Source: Sequoia sempervirens
Lineage: Eukaryota > Streptophyta > Pinopsida > Cupressales > Cupressaceae
Assembly (NCBI GenBank): GCA_007258455.2
Contig: VDFB02000003.1
Coordinates: 40,055,986 to 40,119,985, forward strand
Direction of reading: 5' to 3'
Length of the DNA stretch: 64,000 nucleotides
This document shows, piece after piece, positions 1 to 11,105 of the stretch. Position 1 is the stretch's first letter, and every line of letters starts with the position of its first letter. The translations under genes and the position numbers were made by a program. The notes under the pieces are model-generated. The model had not been told where the DNA came from, searched no databases, and worked only from the letters and a program-made list of their open reading frames with translations.

Positions 1-410
1 AACCCAGAAGATCAATATAAGACAACCTTCACTACCCTTGGGGTACTTTTTGTTATGTGGTCATGTTGTTTGGGTTAAAAAATATAGGAGAGACTTACCA
101 ACGAGCGATGACCCTATTTTTTCATGACTTCATTCACAAAATCCTAGAATATTATGTTGATGATATCTTTTCTAAGTCTGTGACTTGTCAAGATCGCATC
201 AAAAATCTTCATCTTATCTTTGAAAGGCTTCAAATCTATAAGATGAGAATAAATTCTCTTAAGTGTATCTTTGGCATTCATGCAAGAAATTTTTTGGGAT
301 TTATTGTCTCTCACCATGAAATTGAATTCAATAGTAAGATTGATGCAATTGTTAACATGCCTCCACTTAAGAACATCTCTCAACTACACATTTTACAGGG
401 GAATATTTAG
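1..410 (+). pseudogene. reverse transcriptase C-terminal part (gypsy)
   Basis: This is the second half of a gypsy reverse transcriptase, which copies the element RNA into DNA in cytoplasmic particles. The first codons read EDQYKTTFTT in one frame. A frameshift near position 50 moves to the frame carrying FGLKN and the catalytic YVDD box (YYVDDIF, around 153-175). After that come the thumb-region sequences LNSLKC-like and FLGFIVS. The catalytic aspartates of the box are kept. The frame stops at 408-410. The N-terminal half, including the first catalytic aspartate, lies outside the window. Confidence 0.85.
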
Positions 411-479
411 GTGATTCATAGTTTGTATCTCAATTGGCTGATCATACCCTTCGGGCTTCACATGTTTGTTAAATAAAGA

Positions 480-1026
480 TATTTGCTTCTGATGGGATGA
501 TGAGTGTGAAAAATATTTTGAGTCAATCAAGAGCTATTTGGCCAATCCTCCTATCTTAATTTTGGCTATGTAGGATAGGCCCTTTTTGCTTTATATATCT
601 GCATTACCTCATGCCTTAGCAACTTTGTTAGCTCAACATGATGATGATGGTAAAGAAAGAGTGATCTACTACATTAGTCATATCCCTGTCGATTATGAAA
701 CTTGTTATTCCACCATGGGGAAACAATGTCTTACTCTTGTTTTTGCAATGCATAAGTTATGGCACTATCTTGTTCATCCAGAAGCTCAAGTCATTGTGAA
801 AAGTGATCTTCTAAAGCATATATTCACCAGAACCAATCTTTTGGGAAGGTTGGCAAAATGGGTAATGTTTCTCTTCGAGTTCAACATCAAGTTTGTAACT
901 CAAAAAGCAATCAAAGGTCAAGATGTTACTGATCAACTGGTAGAAGCTCCCTCATCTCACCCCTTCCCTAATTTGGATTTATTTCCAGATGAAGACCTTT
1001 TCACAACAAATCATGAGATTTTCTAG
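480..1026 (+). pseudogene. gypsy RNase H domain and connection
   Basis: This is the RNase H of the same pol, which removes the RNA strand during reverse transcription. Recognisable parts are a helix around 500-545 (ESIKSYLANPPIL), then after a stop the RNase H core with LYISALPHALATLLAQ, VIYYISH, and SDLLKHIF...LLGRLAKW...EFNIKFVTQKAIKGQ. The first catalytic aspartate expected before the S/A-rich turn is not visible. The open frame starts at 586 only because a stop precedes it. It ends in a TAG at 1024-1026, directly before an LTR-like insertion. Confidence 0.8.
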
Positions 1027-1690
1027 TGTTGGGATATGGTGTTGTACACCATTGCATAAAATGATTTATTATTATTGTGATTAAATAATTATTTAGTTGT
1101 GATGCACCTTGGTGGTGTGGTTAATCACACTAGGTAATTATTTGGGGACCACTTGATGTTGTATTGTAACATTGTAGTATTATTTAATGTGTGGGAGACA
1201 TTTTATAATAATTTAATATTGGAGAAATATTAAATAAAGTGAAGTCTTAGTACCTAATATTAAATAAGGGGTTAGTGGTTTTGTATTCACATGGTTTTCT
1301 GGTACGTGGTTTTACCTTACCACTAGTTGTATTTTGTGTGAGCTTGTGTCTATAAAAACAAACACATGTGTAGTGGTTTAGGTTTGGGGTTGAGTGGTTT
1401 GGCTTTCATTATTGAGTCTTTCTGAGGAGTGCATTTGTGAAGCATGACATTTGTGGATTCATGCTTGGACACATGGAGATGCATTAGAGGGCTTGATTCT
1501 TCAAAGATGTTCATTGTAACTCTTGTATTTTCTTTGTTGCTAATTAATATGATGGAGTATGGATGCTTTTGGAGGCTGGATTTTTCCCTCTTGAGGGTTT
1601 TCCTAGGGTATATATCTTGTGTCATCTTTGATGGGTTTGTTGTCTATTCTCTTGCACATGGATTCTGAGTACTTAATTGCATTAATATCT
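1027..1690 (+). mobile_element. LTR-like insertion (probable solo LTR) splitting the pol
   Basis: The pol frame is interrupted here and resumes near 1697. The insert begins TGTTGGGATATGG, a typical LTR start. It has a TATA-like CTATAAAAACA near 1349-1360 and then a T-rich stretch of the kind found in U5. The right end is not sharply defined; a CA near 1655 or 1685 is possible. I could not find a convincing target duplication. The length of about 0.65 kb and the absence of coding sequence suggest a solo LTR. A small non-autonomous element is the alternative. Confidence 0.55.
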
Positions 1691-1696
1691 CTATTG

Positions 1697-2052
1697 GGTT
1701 ATGTGGAAATTTTCATTAGATGGTTGCAAGTTTCCTTACATTTGGGAGGTGTACTTCAATGGATCAAGACACCAAGTTGGATTTGGAGTAGGTGTAGTTT
1801 TAGTCTCACCCGAAGGTAAGCCAATTCCTCTATCTTTTTTATTGGAATTTCAGTGCATTAATAATATCATTGAGTACGAAGCCCTTATTGTTGGCTTGTG
1901 TATTACGATAGCTTTGAACATTAAACATCTTTGTATTCATGGTGATTCTGAACTTATTATAAATCAAATTAGGGGGATGTATCAAGCTAAGTAGAATAAG
2001 CTATTTTAGTATCGACAATGTTCCTAGGAGAGAAAATTGACATGTAGATGCA
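1697..2052 (+). pseudogene. second (archaeal-type) RNase H domain
   Basis: This is an additional RNase H domain, typical of Tat-lineage gypsy elements. Motifs in order are VYFNGSRHQVGFGVGVVLVS (DG changed to NG at the first catalytic position), SPEGKPIPLSF, NNIIEYEALIVGL and HGDSELIINQIRG. The glutamate of the EYEAL motif and the aspartate of GDSELI are kept. An in-frame TAG at 1992-1994 ends the open frame after YQAK. The domain lies directly after the insertion at 1027. Its junction with the first RNase H can no longer be read. Confidence 0.82.
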
Positions 2053-3452
2053 ATGACAAGTGTAGCCTCCCTTGTATCTTCGGATGATGGCATAGAAGAA
2101 TACCACTTCATGGTTTACATTCTCCACTCTCTTGCTATCTTAGATCAACCTAAATCCGATGCTCTAGTGTGTGCTCACATAGACTCAAAGGATTGGTATT
2201 CTCACATTTATAATTATCTGAAGACTGGAAATTTTCCCAACGATGGGAATAAAAATGCTCATACTTGGATAAGAAAAATTAAGTCTGATACATTATATTA
2301 TCCAATGTTATTTACCAAAAATCTTATAATGGTCTTCTCCTTCGGTGTCTCACTAAGGTGGAAATACCCCTTTCCCTTCAAGAAGCCCATTTGGGATTTG
2401 GGAGTGGATATTTTGGTGGTAAATCCCTGGTATGAAAACTAATTCACATGGGACACTTTTGGAAAAAAATGAAGCAAGACTTCTTTTCATTTTTCAATAA
2501 GTGTCTACACTACCAACAACATAGCAATCTTATTTGGGATCTTGCTCAAGAGCTTCAAAATCAGACCTTTCCTTGGCCATTTGCAAAATGGGGGTTTGAT
2601 ATTATCGGCAAGATATCACTTCCTTCTTCTAAAGGACATACCTTCATCATTATCGCTACTAATTACTTTACAAAATGGGTTGAAGATACTCCACTCCGAT
2701 CCATGAGCACTGAAGCAATATGTATCTTCCTGCTAAATAATATCATTGCTCATTTTATATTGCCTTCTACCCTTATTTTTGAAAATGGTAAGTCATTTAA
2801 GAATAAAGAGATGAAGCAATTCCTAGAAAAAAATCATATTCAACATCATTTTTCTATACCATATTATCGTCAATATAATGGCCTAGCCGAAGCATCTAAT
2901 AAAACTCTTGAGTTGATTCCTTAAAAAATAGTGAATAAACATGGTAAAGATTGGCATACTCAATTAACATACACCTTGTGGGAATATTACACGAGTGTTC
3001 ATATGACTATTGGTACAATGTCGTACAATGTTGTGTATGGTGTCGAGGCTATTATGCCTTTAGAGTTGGAAATTCCATCTTTACAAGTTTTCCTTAAAGG
3101 ATTAGTTGATGATGGCACTTACTATGCTTATCATTTGCATCAACTTGAGTTGCTCGATGAGTGCAGATTGCAGGCCCTCGATCATCTCCAAGCTTATTAG
3201 CGACCTATTTCTAAACATTATAATCAAGGTGTTCTTTCTAGAACTTTCAAGGTAGGTGATTCAATTCTCTATGAGAATCAAAGAAATATAAATGTGTCAT
3301 CTGATCAAAAGGGAAAGTTTAGCCCTAATTGGTTAGGCCCTTATATTATCATCTTCGTATATGGTTCCAAGGATTATGGACTATCATCTATAGATGGAAT
3401 GCCTCTAAAAGAACCTTTCAATGCAGTGCATCTTCATCAATACTATGCATAG
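2053..3452 (+). pseudogene. integrase (gypsy, with GPY/F module)
   Basis: The integrase inserts the cDNA into chromosomes. A poorly preserved linker and zinc-binding region occupy 2053-2520. The catalytic core runs from WGFDIIGKI (first acidic residue, near 2590) through ATNYFTKWVE. The second acidic residue is altered to glutamate in LIFENGKSF. The third is in NGLAEASNKTL. After a stop near 2924 the frame continues to the C terminus with GKFSPNWLGPYII (about 3310-3350) and ends at TAG 3450-3452. At least three stops or frameshifts interrupt it (near 2440, 2924 and 3198). Confidence 0.85.
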
Positions 3453-4013
3453 TGTCCATGTGACATATGCACAACGCTCATCCCTCGAGGATTGCAGTTT
3501 TTTATGCTATGACATCCCTTCATTAAGACATTATCTTTGTATTTTGTGTTATGATGTAAACATGTGCATTTAGTTAATTTCTTTAATTAGGAATTTTATA
3601 TACATGTGTTTTATTATGTTGTGTATCTATGCATTGCATTTGATTAAATATTTTGGTTAGGAAATTAGATCATCATTCTATTTAATTAACATACATCCAT
3701 GTGTGTTTATTAGATCATGATAACATCTAATCTAAGCATACATCCATAAACATAACATCCATCACATAACCATACATGAAGTAAAAAAGAATAACACATA
3801 AAGAACACCATGATGCTGCACCAAAAATATCATATATATATCAAAATGTGTGTCATGTACATATATCATACCATTGTATCAAAATTTGGTGACTGTATAT
3901 TTGTATGTGTTTATACATCAAAATATTGTTGTACAAAATAATATAATTGGTATACAAAATATGACATAAATAAAATGGGCCTCTAGCCCCCCGATGCATG
4001 TGACAGGTTGTCA
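3453..4013. other. AT-rich stretch with no gene
   Basis: This stretch follows the gypsy integrase stop and precedes the Athila-like LTR. It is AT-rich with TA-runs (near 3829-3842). It probably contains the 3' untranslated region and part of the 3' LTR of the element at 1-3452, but no second LTR copy exists in the window to prove this. I see no coding sequence. Confidence 0.4.
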
Positions 4014-5732
4014 TGAGGTCCTATTGCTTTAGTTGAAAATGCATCAAATATATCGACTGGGTAGTGTTTGAAGGCTATATGCAATAGTAAACATCTCAAC
4101 TAACTCTCCTAAATTTTCTGAATATTGGAACAGTTGCAAAACATAACTTAAACTAAAAGGCCATTAAACTAGAAAGCGTAAAGTTGTTTTAAGCTAGAAA
4201 ATATGGGATTCTTAAGCTACAAAGCATAAAATGATTAAATTAGAAAGTATGTAAATTACCTAAAAAAAAGGAATACTTGCAATAAAACTGTAAAGTTTAA
4301 ATGACAACAACCATCAACTAACATCGAACTATTAATAGATAATAAACTTAACAACCTATTATTGATAACCAAAGTTGGTGCTCCAGAATTTCAGATAAAC
4401 ATAACTAAAGATTGTAAAATTGAACTACAACCTGCAAGAATAACTAACAAAGCTCGACACATACAAATAAAATTTCTCCACATTTATTATACACAAAATA
4501 AAAGTGACAAAATTGAAAACAAAGATACTTATCTATCCTACGAGATTCCCTCAAGTGGCTAGCTCTCGGGTATTTTTGTTGGTGTGTGGTGATTGATCAT
4601 GCTATACTGTACATCTCGACATGTATCCTTGTCGGGGTCTGGGGCCAGGCCGAGCCCCGAGTGGGGGTTCGGGGGCGGCAGCCCTCGAGAGAAATTTTTC
4701 CTCCTACTTTTTCGCGTTGTCACCAGAAAAGGAAAAATCAACGAAAAAAGGAAAAAACCGATTTTGTAGAACCCTAATCTAGAAGCTTCTAAGCTTGTTA
4801 AAAAGTGGTTCGGATGGGGGTTACAGTATGATGAAAAATGTGATTATTTGCAAGGTTGTAATAGGTTTTTGCACTGGATAATAAAATCATTGGATGACTG
4901 CGGTTTGGTGGATGTAGCCCAGATTGGGTGAACCACGTGAAATTCTTTGTGTTATAATTTATTCTGTGTGTGTTTTAGTTTCTCTGTTTATTAATTAAAT
5001 CTGCATTTAATTGTTAAATATCTTCCTTTCTAACCCTATCAATTTTAATGCCTAACTTAGATCACATAAACTTTTGTATCTTCAAAATGAATTCATCCAT
5101 AACAATTCCATTGCATAGAATTAGTAACTCAGGATAAGATTGAAAAAGCTTATTTTATTCATATAAGAGAAAAGTGTAACACAGAGACATGATTTAAAAC
5201 ATATTATATCAACATAACGGTATCACTATTTCATTGTTTTTGGCAGTTACATATATATACTAAACTGCTTAACAAAATCCTAGATTTAAGATGGTGGAAG
5301 GTCACCACTGAAAAAGTCTTCTAACATAATTTAACTAACAAACGGACTGAGGTCCATAACATAAAGCATTTAAAAGGCTTGGAGAGAAGCCATAAAGTTT
5401 TAAATAGAAAGCATTAAAAGATTTGTTCCATTATGCATTCCATAATTTCTGATGCCTAGTCTTCTGACACTTTATCTTCAACTAGTTGAAGTCCTCTTTA
5501 AAGTCCACTCGACTGTGCATAATGACCTGTACAAAGATTGAATGCTACACCATTACATCAACGTTAGTTAGCCAATTTTAATTGATTTAAGAAATAAAGA
5601 TTATACATCTTTTTACAAAAAACAAGCAATTATTAATCCTAAAAATAAACAATTGGCAGGGTAAAAGTGATTGGGAGAAACAAGGAAGGGTATTTGGCTT
5701 ATTATATTCATGAGCTTATTTATACCTCATCA
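4014..5732 (-). repeat. 3' LTR of the Athila-like element (holds a solo LTR)
   Basis: This aligns along its length with 22648-23890. Removing the 465 bp insertion and its 5 bp duplication leaves 1249 bp against 1243 bp in the partner. On the - strand it begins TGATGAGGTATAAATA at 5732. By eye the two copies differ at roughly 10 % of positions over a 350 bp sample, so the element is old. Confidence 0.88.
4577..5041. mobile_element. solo LTR with ATTTT target duplication
   Basis: This is a 465 bp insertion, TGTTGGTGTGTGG...AACCCTATCA, flanked by ATTTT at 4572-4576 and ATTTT at 5042-5046. The partner LTR reads GGGTATTTTAATACC at 23197-23213, which is the unoccupied site with one ATTTT. It carries a GC-rich inner part (about 4628-4690) and no coding capacity. 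A single LTR with an exact 5 bp duplication is the expected product of recombination between the two LTRs of a full element. Confidence 0.9.
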
Positions 5733-5745
5733 CTCTCCCCCTCCT
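5733..5745 (-). other. polypurine tract of the Athila-like element
   Basis: On the - strand the sequence AGGAGGGGGAGAG lies directly before the 3' LTR start TGATGAGG. This is the primer site for plus-strand DNA synthesis. It confirms the element's orientation and the LTR boundary at 5732. Confidence 0.8.
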
Positions 5746-5935
5746 AGGCTTGAGCAGGTCCTCCTACTCTCTGTCATGTCCTCTGTCTTTCCATTTCCCT
5801 ATTCTTGTATAACTTCTCATATTTGGCACTGAGGTCATATGGATATTTTGCCTCTCTATCCCAATCCTCAAGATTTCTAAGGAAACCCTCATTGAATCTA
5901 ACCCTTCCTTTCCATGAATCTAAATTCTCAGGATT

Positions 5936-7990
5936 CTAATCTATATTAACATGTACTAGAGGAGGTGGTTGAAGAAGTAATGGAGGCCTATACCTCATTC
6001 CCATCCATTTAGTCTTAAGCTGTTGTAGAATATCTACCAATGCCTCTGCTCTTTTGTAAGACCATTTAATATTGGTATGTGAAATTACCTCCCTCCTTTT
6101 AAGGTGTATAGGAAGAGGAGTGTACCTCTCTTCACAAGCACTCCATGATTTTCCTATCATTTTTGGCCCTTGGGTTGTGAAATTCTTAAAATAGATTTGA
6201 AGATTATCATTGTACTTACTTCTCACAGCTTCATTGATCTTAATGCTTCAAAATTGAGCTTTAAAAGTAGAAGGTTTCCTATTAGGGTATCACATCTAAA
6301 TTCCAACAATCTTTTCTGCCTATAAATACTCTTTTGTCCTTTCTTGCCATTGAATATGATTTTGCATGGTGGACATAAATGCCCTAAGCTGAACTTCACC
6401 GACAAAGAGATTAAAAAAGAAATCGATATACCTTTCCAAAAACAAATTGTGGATAAAGAATTCACACAATAAATTATGTTGAGTAGGAGTTGATTCTTTA
6501 AATGCTTTTACAAAATCCTTATCATCTAGATCATGTGGCAAGTTGCAATAGATTTTCAATAATTTCCATCTTAATAATTTCTCATTCAAAACATGGAATA
6601 CAATCTGGATGGTTTCCTGCAGGCTAATAATAATTCACCAATTTGGCATGCATTTGTTTTAGCTCGATAAATCCTATCATATGACTCTTTTACTAAAACC
6701 ATTTCCTTTTTCAGTCTAGCATTATCTATCCCTACCTATCTCAAAAAACAACACCTTTCCATCCATGTAACCAGCAATGGAGGTATATGAACCTGAAACA
6801 ATTCCATCTTGGTTGGTTCAGTTTTTATTTCTTTTCACTCCATTGTTGGTTTAACATTAATCTTCTGCAAATCTTACTCCAATTCAATAATTTTGCTGAA
6901 GGAAGCATTAAGCTCAAATTTTTGTTTGTCCTTTTCTTTTTCAAAAGCTATAAATAATTGCATAAAACTATCAGTTAAACTTTTGATTTGTCTGTCTTTT
7001 TCAAAAAAATTATCACATACCTTTTACCTTACTCATTCCATTGTTGTATCTGAAATTGAAATTCTTCAATAGTTTTATCTTTTTGTTCTATTTGAATTTT
7101 AAAATTCGCAATTTCCTGATCTCTTTTCTTCAAAATTGTAGTGTGTACATCTATTTCTTCCTGTTGTTGATTGATTTGTTCTTCATTTTTCTACAACTGA
7201 CATTTCAATTGAACAATTTTTTGCTTTTAACTCCTCTAACTTTGTTTCTTTTTGATCAAAATTTTCAATTTCTGTATTGACAGTAAAAGGAAAACTAGGA
7301 ATTTCTACATCATTGCAGGTCATGTTTCCTTCATTACACACCTCAAATGAACCTTGTTCAGTAATATTGGTAACTAGGGGAGATAATTGTTCTACAGTAT
7401 CATCCTCAATGCCCAAATAATATGGTGATTGTTCCCCTTCTTTCTGTGTTGACTGAAGTGGCATATCCTCCCTCTTGGCCTCAGGGGATTGATTGGTTTG
7501 TTTTTCACTTTCTTTTGTTGCTTCCTCACAAGGCTGAACCTTAGTTTCTAATGATTGGGCTTCAATATTATGCCTTTTCTTTTCAGGGGCATTTAATTGA
7601 TCACAAGCTACCGTATTACTAATTTCAACAAATAACCTCTTACTTCTCCTTAAAGGAGGAGGTGCTTGTGATGTTAGTTTAGATCTCTTTTTCTTCTTGT
7701 GAGGAGGTGTTTCCTCATCTCCTAAATTTGTTATTTCTACATTTTCTTGAGAGCTTGGGGTTTCTAAAATGTTGGGTGAAATTTCTGGCACTTTTCCATC
7801 AAGAGTTGGTTTGGTATGTTGGGGTTCAAAAGCATCTCAAGGCTCATGGGAAGGCTCTTCCAAATTTGAGCTACCTACCCAAATGACTCACCTTCCTCAA
7901 AGTGTCTTGTGGGCTCTGAGGGTTCAAATTTTTGAAGGAATTTTTTCCATTTCTTTTTTGATTTCCTTTCGAAATGATATTTACAAATTA
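5936..7990 (-). pseudogene. extra post-pol reading frame (env position), coiled-coil protein
   Basis: This is a broken - strand reading frame between pol and the 3' LTR, where Athila elements carry an env-like or unknown gene. The longest intact piece (7791-7183) is hydrophilic. It has a basic cluster HKKKKRSKL and then PPPLRRSKR, which together look like a nuclear localisation signal, and is then acidic. After a frameshift near 7190 the frame continues as a probable coiled coil (heptad-rich, Gln/Glu/Lys-rich, about 7180-7020). Further pieces run to 5936 and end in a proline-rich tail (PPLLLQPPPLVHVNID). I see no signal peptide or membrane segment, so it does not look like a fusion envelope. 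I do not recognise a named family. It has several frameshifts and stops. Confidence 0.55.
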
Positions 7991-9147
7991 AGTGGATAAG
8001 GCCATGATGTTTTAGTGGCCTAGAGCTAATTTTGAATCTTTATATCATGTTAATAATAGAATCACAAAGAATGTAGGTAGATTAACCTTAAGTGCAAAGT
8101 TTTAAGCACCATGGTGCAAATGGGTGAGTAGGTGAAAAGGTGGACCTAAAATTACTGCACATTGTACCTCACAAGTGAAATATTTAATAATCCAAGCCAC
8201 TATTGTTCTCCATGGCTCCAAGATGGACATTCTTTGAAATCCTTTGTTTTCCCTCTAGTATTTATAGTCAATAAAGGCTGAGGTTCCCCTTCCCTACTAA
8301 AAATATCTACCGTTTTCTGATAAGAAATATTGGTAGTTTTCGACAAATTAGTACTGTCATTTTTAAGACCAGATAGATGAGAAATGATCTTAGGAATTAC
8401 CTTGAATCTCTTGCCTCATACTATAGATTAACCATCCAAGAAATTTTCTGTAAATTCTTTCACTAACTGCTCATTGTGTCCCTCAAATTTCTTTATGGAC
8501 TCCAGCCACCCAACTCTATGGAATAGTTTTGAAATATTGCTTAATGCCAATAATTTGTCTGCCGAAGTTGGTTCAAATTTTTGTTTAGCTCCTCCCATAC
8601 TATGTCTTTTCTTATGGCTCTACTCAATTTCTGCTAAAATGATGTGGCACTCAAAAATTATTTAAAACAAAATTGAATTGTAGTGTAAAGAAAATCTAAC
8701 TTTCTAATCACTCATACAGCTGATAAGACATGAATTGATTGTTGTGTTTAAGCTTCATTGTCCTTTCATCATTACATTGCATTGGAAGAAGTGCAAAAAC
8801 TATCGCACCTTAAGCAATTGTACAATTTGCACAATTTTCTAATTTTGGAAAGGAGTGGTGGTATGTTCCAATTTATTTATCTTTATTCAAGATAATTACT
8901 TAAAGTAAAAGTTGTATGTACCTTACATTTCGTCATCAATTTGAAAATCGCTTACCTTTGCTAACATAACAGTATAATTGGATGGGATGGCGAGGCAAGG
9001 GTGGTAATGAATTTATTATGAATGAGGATGGGATAGATAATTAATGTTGAAATTATTATGAAGAAAAATAGCCATAATAATTTTGATTTATTATGATAGG
9101 GGATGGTAATGTAGGGTGTGGATTTTGAAGGTAATGGAAAATACAAA
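7991..9147. other. non-coding spacer between pol side and post-pol frame
   Basis: I see no convincing coding sequence. On the - strand a TATA-like TATAAATA lies at 8266-8259, upstream of the post-pol reading frame. The short open frames here have no recognisable motifs. The stretch near 8960-9150 is rich in GATGGGATGG-like words that lead into the tandem array. Confidence 0.45.
8259..8266 (-). promoter_or_regulatory. possible internal TATA box
   Basis: TATAAATA on the - strand, in the context GACTATAAATACTAG. It lies about 270 bp upstream of the first recognisable codons of the post-pol reading frame. A separate transcript for that frame would be one way to express it. There is no other support. 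Confidence 0.25.
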
Positions 9148-9775
9148 AATATGAAGCATCGTTGGAAGATGCGATCGAGGTGAAAAATAAAAATAATAGA
9201 GCATGTTGAGGAATGCACCCGGGATGAAAAAGTGAAGTGGAAAAATTTCAAAGCATCATTGAGAGATACATCTAGAATGAAGAAGAAAATTCTAGAGCAT
9301 CATTAAAAAATACCGCTAGAATGCAGCAACGAAGTTTCCGGAGCATCCTCGAGAGATGCAGCCGGAGCAACAACAAAATTTATGGAGCATCACCAAAAGA
9401 TGTGGCTGGGTCATCAACAAAATTTTTGGAGCATTGCTGTGAGATGTAGTTGGAAGAAGAAAACAAAAATTTTAGAGCATTTTCGAAAGATGTTGTTGGG
9501 AGGAAGAAACAACAAAATTCTAGAGCATCACTAAAAGATGCTACCAGAATGCAACAAGAATTTTTTTGGAGCATCGATGAAAGATGCCACTGGAAGAAGG
9601 AAGTAGAGTGAAGGAATTTGGACTTAGACTTTCTAGAGCATCATTGAAAGATGAGCCAAACTCCAAGAATAAAACAAGGAATGACTCCAGTTCGGTATGC
9701 AAGTTCTGGAGCACCGTAGCAACCGAGTCAATAAGTTTCAGAGCATCACAACAAGATGCACTGGAATTTTTGTTT
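9148..9775. repeat. degenerate tandem array, about 46 bp unit with GCATC/GATGC inverted pair
   Basis: Thirteen units can be recognised from a core of the form GAGCATC-n6-GATGC followed by an A/G-rich spacer. Cores start near 9156, 9201, 9253, 9297, 9343, 9387, 9431, 9477, 9525, 9571, 9638, 9711 and 9743. Spacing is 44-52 bp for most and irregular (67, 73, 32) at the right end. Each core is a small imperfect palindrome (5 bp arms, 6-7 bp loop). Copies differ mainly by transitions. It lies in the element's post-pol region, next to the integrase end. Confidence 0.85.
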
Positions 9776-9949
9776 GATTAATCATGATGTCTTGCAAAAT
9801 AGAAACAAATTTAGCCAAGTCCAAAGGATAACAATTTAAAAAAAATGCCCTGAAATAATTACAAATACATACACATGCATTTTTCTCCTTTTTTTTATAT
9901 TTTTTAGATTAAGTGACTATTAATCCAAATATTCTATTGGCTTTGCCAT

Positions 9950-11060
9950 AGAAAATTCAATGCATTGTACCTCTCCTTGCATTTCTACCATCCTCATAAA
10001 TTCCTCCCTATTAACTGGCTTATGGTAGATATGTAATCGATGTCCATTGAATAACAGAGTTCGAGTGTCACCATCAATGGGCTTGAGCTACACTACTCCA
10101 TTTGAAAATACCTCAAAAATTTCATATGGACCTAGCCAATGAGTCCTTAGTTTCCCTTGATGATCTTTGTATCGAGAATCAAATAACAACGCTCAATCCC
10201 CATTATGGAACTCTCTTTCCTTAATGTGTTTATCATGCCAAGACTTTCATTGTTGTTGGATTAACTCAGTTTGGTGGACGCCATCTAAATAGAGTTCATC
10301 TGACTCACTAAGCTATAAGACTCTTTCAACTTGGGCTCGTTTGAGTTCTAAGCCTAACTCCATTGTTGTTCTTAGGTTTTGGAGTTCAAATTCAATGGGT
10401 AGAAGTGGTTTCTTCCCAAAAACTAACTCGTATGGAATAAAACCGGTGGTTGATTTCCAAGTTGTGTTATAAGCCCAAACGACTTCAGGTAGTTTCCTAG
10501 CCTAGTCTTTCCTCCTTGATGAAACTATTTTGATTAGAATGTTCTCTAGCTTCTTGTTAATGATTTCCACTTGACCATTTGCTTGAGGGTTATAGGGTGA
10601 TGAATTTTTATGGCTTACCTAAAAAATGATTGATCAAGGCTAACATAACTTTAGACATAATTTGGGGTCCTTGATCTGTGACAATTGTTCTTGGGGCTCC
10701 AAATCTAAGAAAAATCTTGTTATACAGGAAATCAACTACTTGTTCTTCCCTAGCAACTTTTAGAGCTTGAACTTCTACCTACTTAGTTAGATAGTTGGTA
10801 CAAACCAAAATTTACTCTTTCCCTTGTGAAGGGGGGTCTATAGGACTGATAACATCCAATCCCCATTTTTCAAATGGTTCAAGAACTACTTGGGGTTGTA
10901 GAGGCATTTCATTGGATGCAATGGGTCTCCCTCCTTTCTGGCATTCATCACAATGGTGAACATATTTCTTATCTTTATGCATAGAGGACCAATAATATCC
11001 TACACCCAAAATCTTATGGGATGTCCCCTTGGCAGAATAATGACCTCCAGAGGGGTTGTC
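9950..11060 (-). pseudogene. integrase of the Athila-like element
   Basis: From the right: the zinc-binding region ends in HHCDECQKGG (about 10945), followed by the core with WGLDVIS (near 10855), CTNYLTK, IVTDQGPQ (near 10670) and, after a frameshift, NPQANGQVEIIN (near 10580). All three acidic catalytic residues are still legible. The C terminus carries GKLRTHWLGPYEIFEVF (near 10120), a GPY/F module. The frame runs out near 9950. At least three stops (for example just after QGKE near 10809) and several frameshifts inactivate it. Confidence 0.85.
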
Positions 11061-11105
11061 ATGGCAAGCTCTAAGGATGCTATATGTTTCATCTGCCCTA
11101 ACACA

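Larger units (their letters stand above)
1..3452 (+). mobile_element. Ty3/gypsy Tat-type element, 3' half of pol
   Basis: Remnant of an LTR retrotransposon polyprotein that enters from the left edge of the window. The domain order is reverse transcriptase end, RNase H, a second archaeal-type RNase H, then integrase with a GPY/F-type C terminus. A second RNase H between the first and the integrase is a known feature of the plant Tat lineage. The reading frame is broken by stops and frameshifts and by an insertion at 1027, so the copy is dead. No 5' LTR, gag or protease is in the window, and no 3' LTR could be paired. Confidence is high for the class and moderate for the lineage. Confidence 0.85.

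Noticed and set aside
4586..4777. Open frames on both strands in the GC-rich core of the solo LTR
   Set aside because: They lie inside a non-coding LTR, overlap each other on opposite strands and carry no motif; open only because of high GC.
7183..7280. + strand frames with Phe/Leu-rich membrane-like text (7041-7280)
   Set aside because: Antisense of the Lys/Glu-rich coiled-coil frame; such antisense always looks hydrophobic.
9148..9775. Regular repeats considered as a CRISPR array
   Set aside because: Units are degenerate, spacers are also repeated and A/G-rich, and the genome is a plant.
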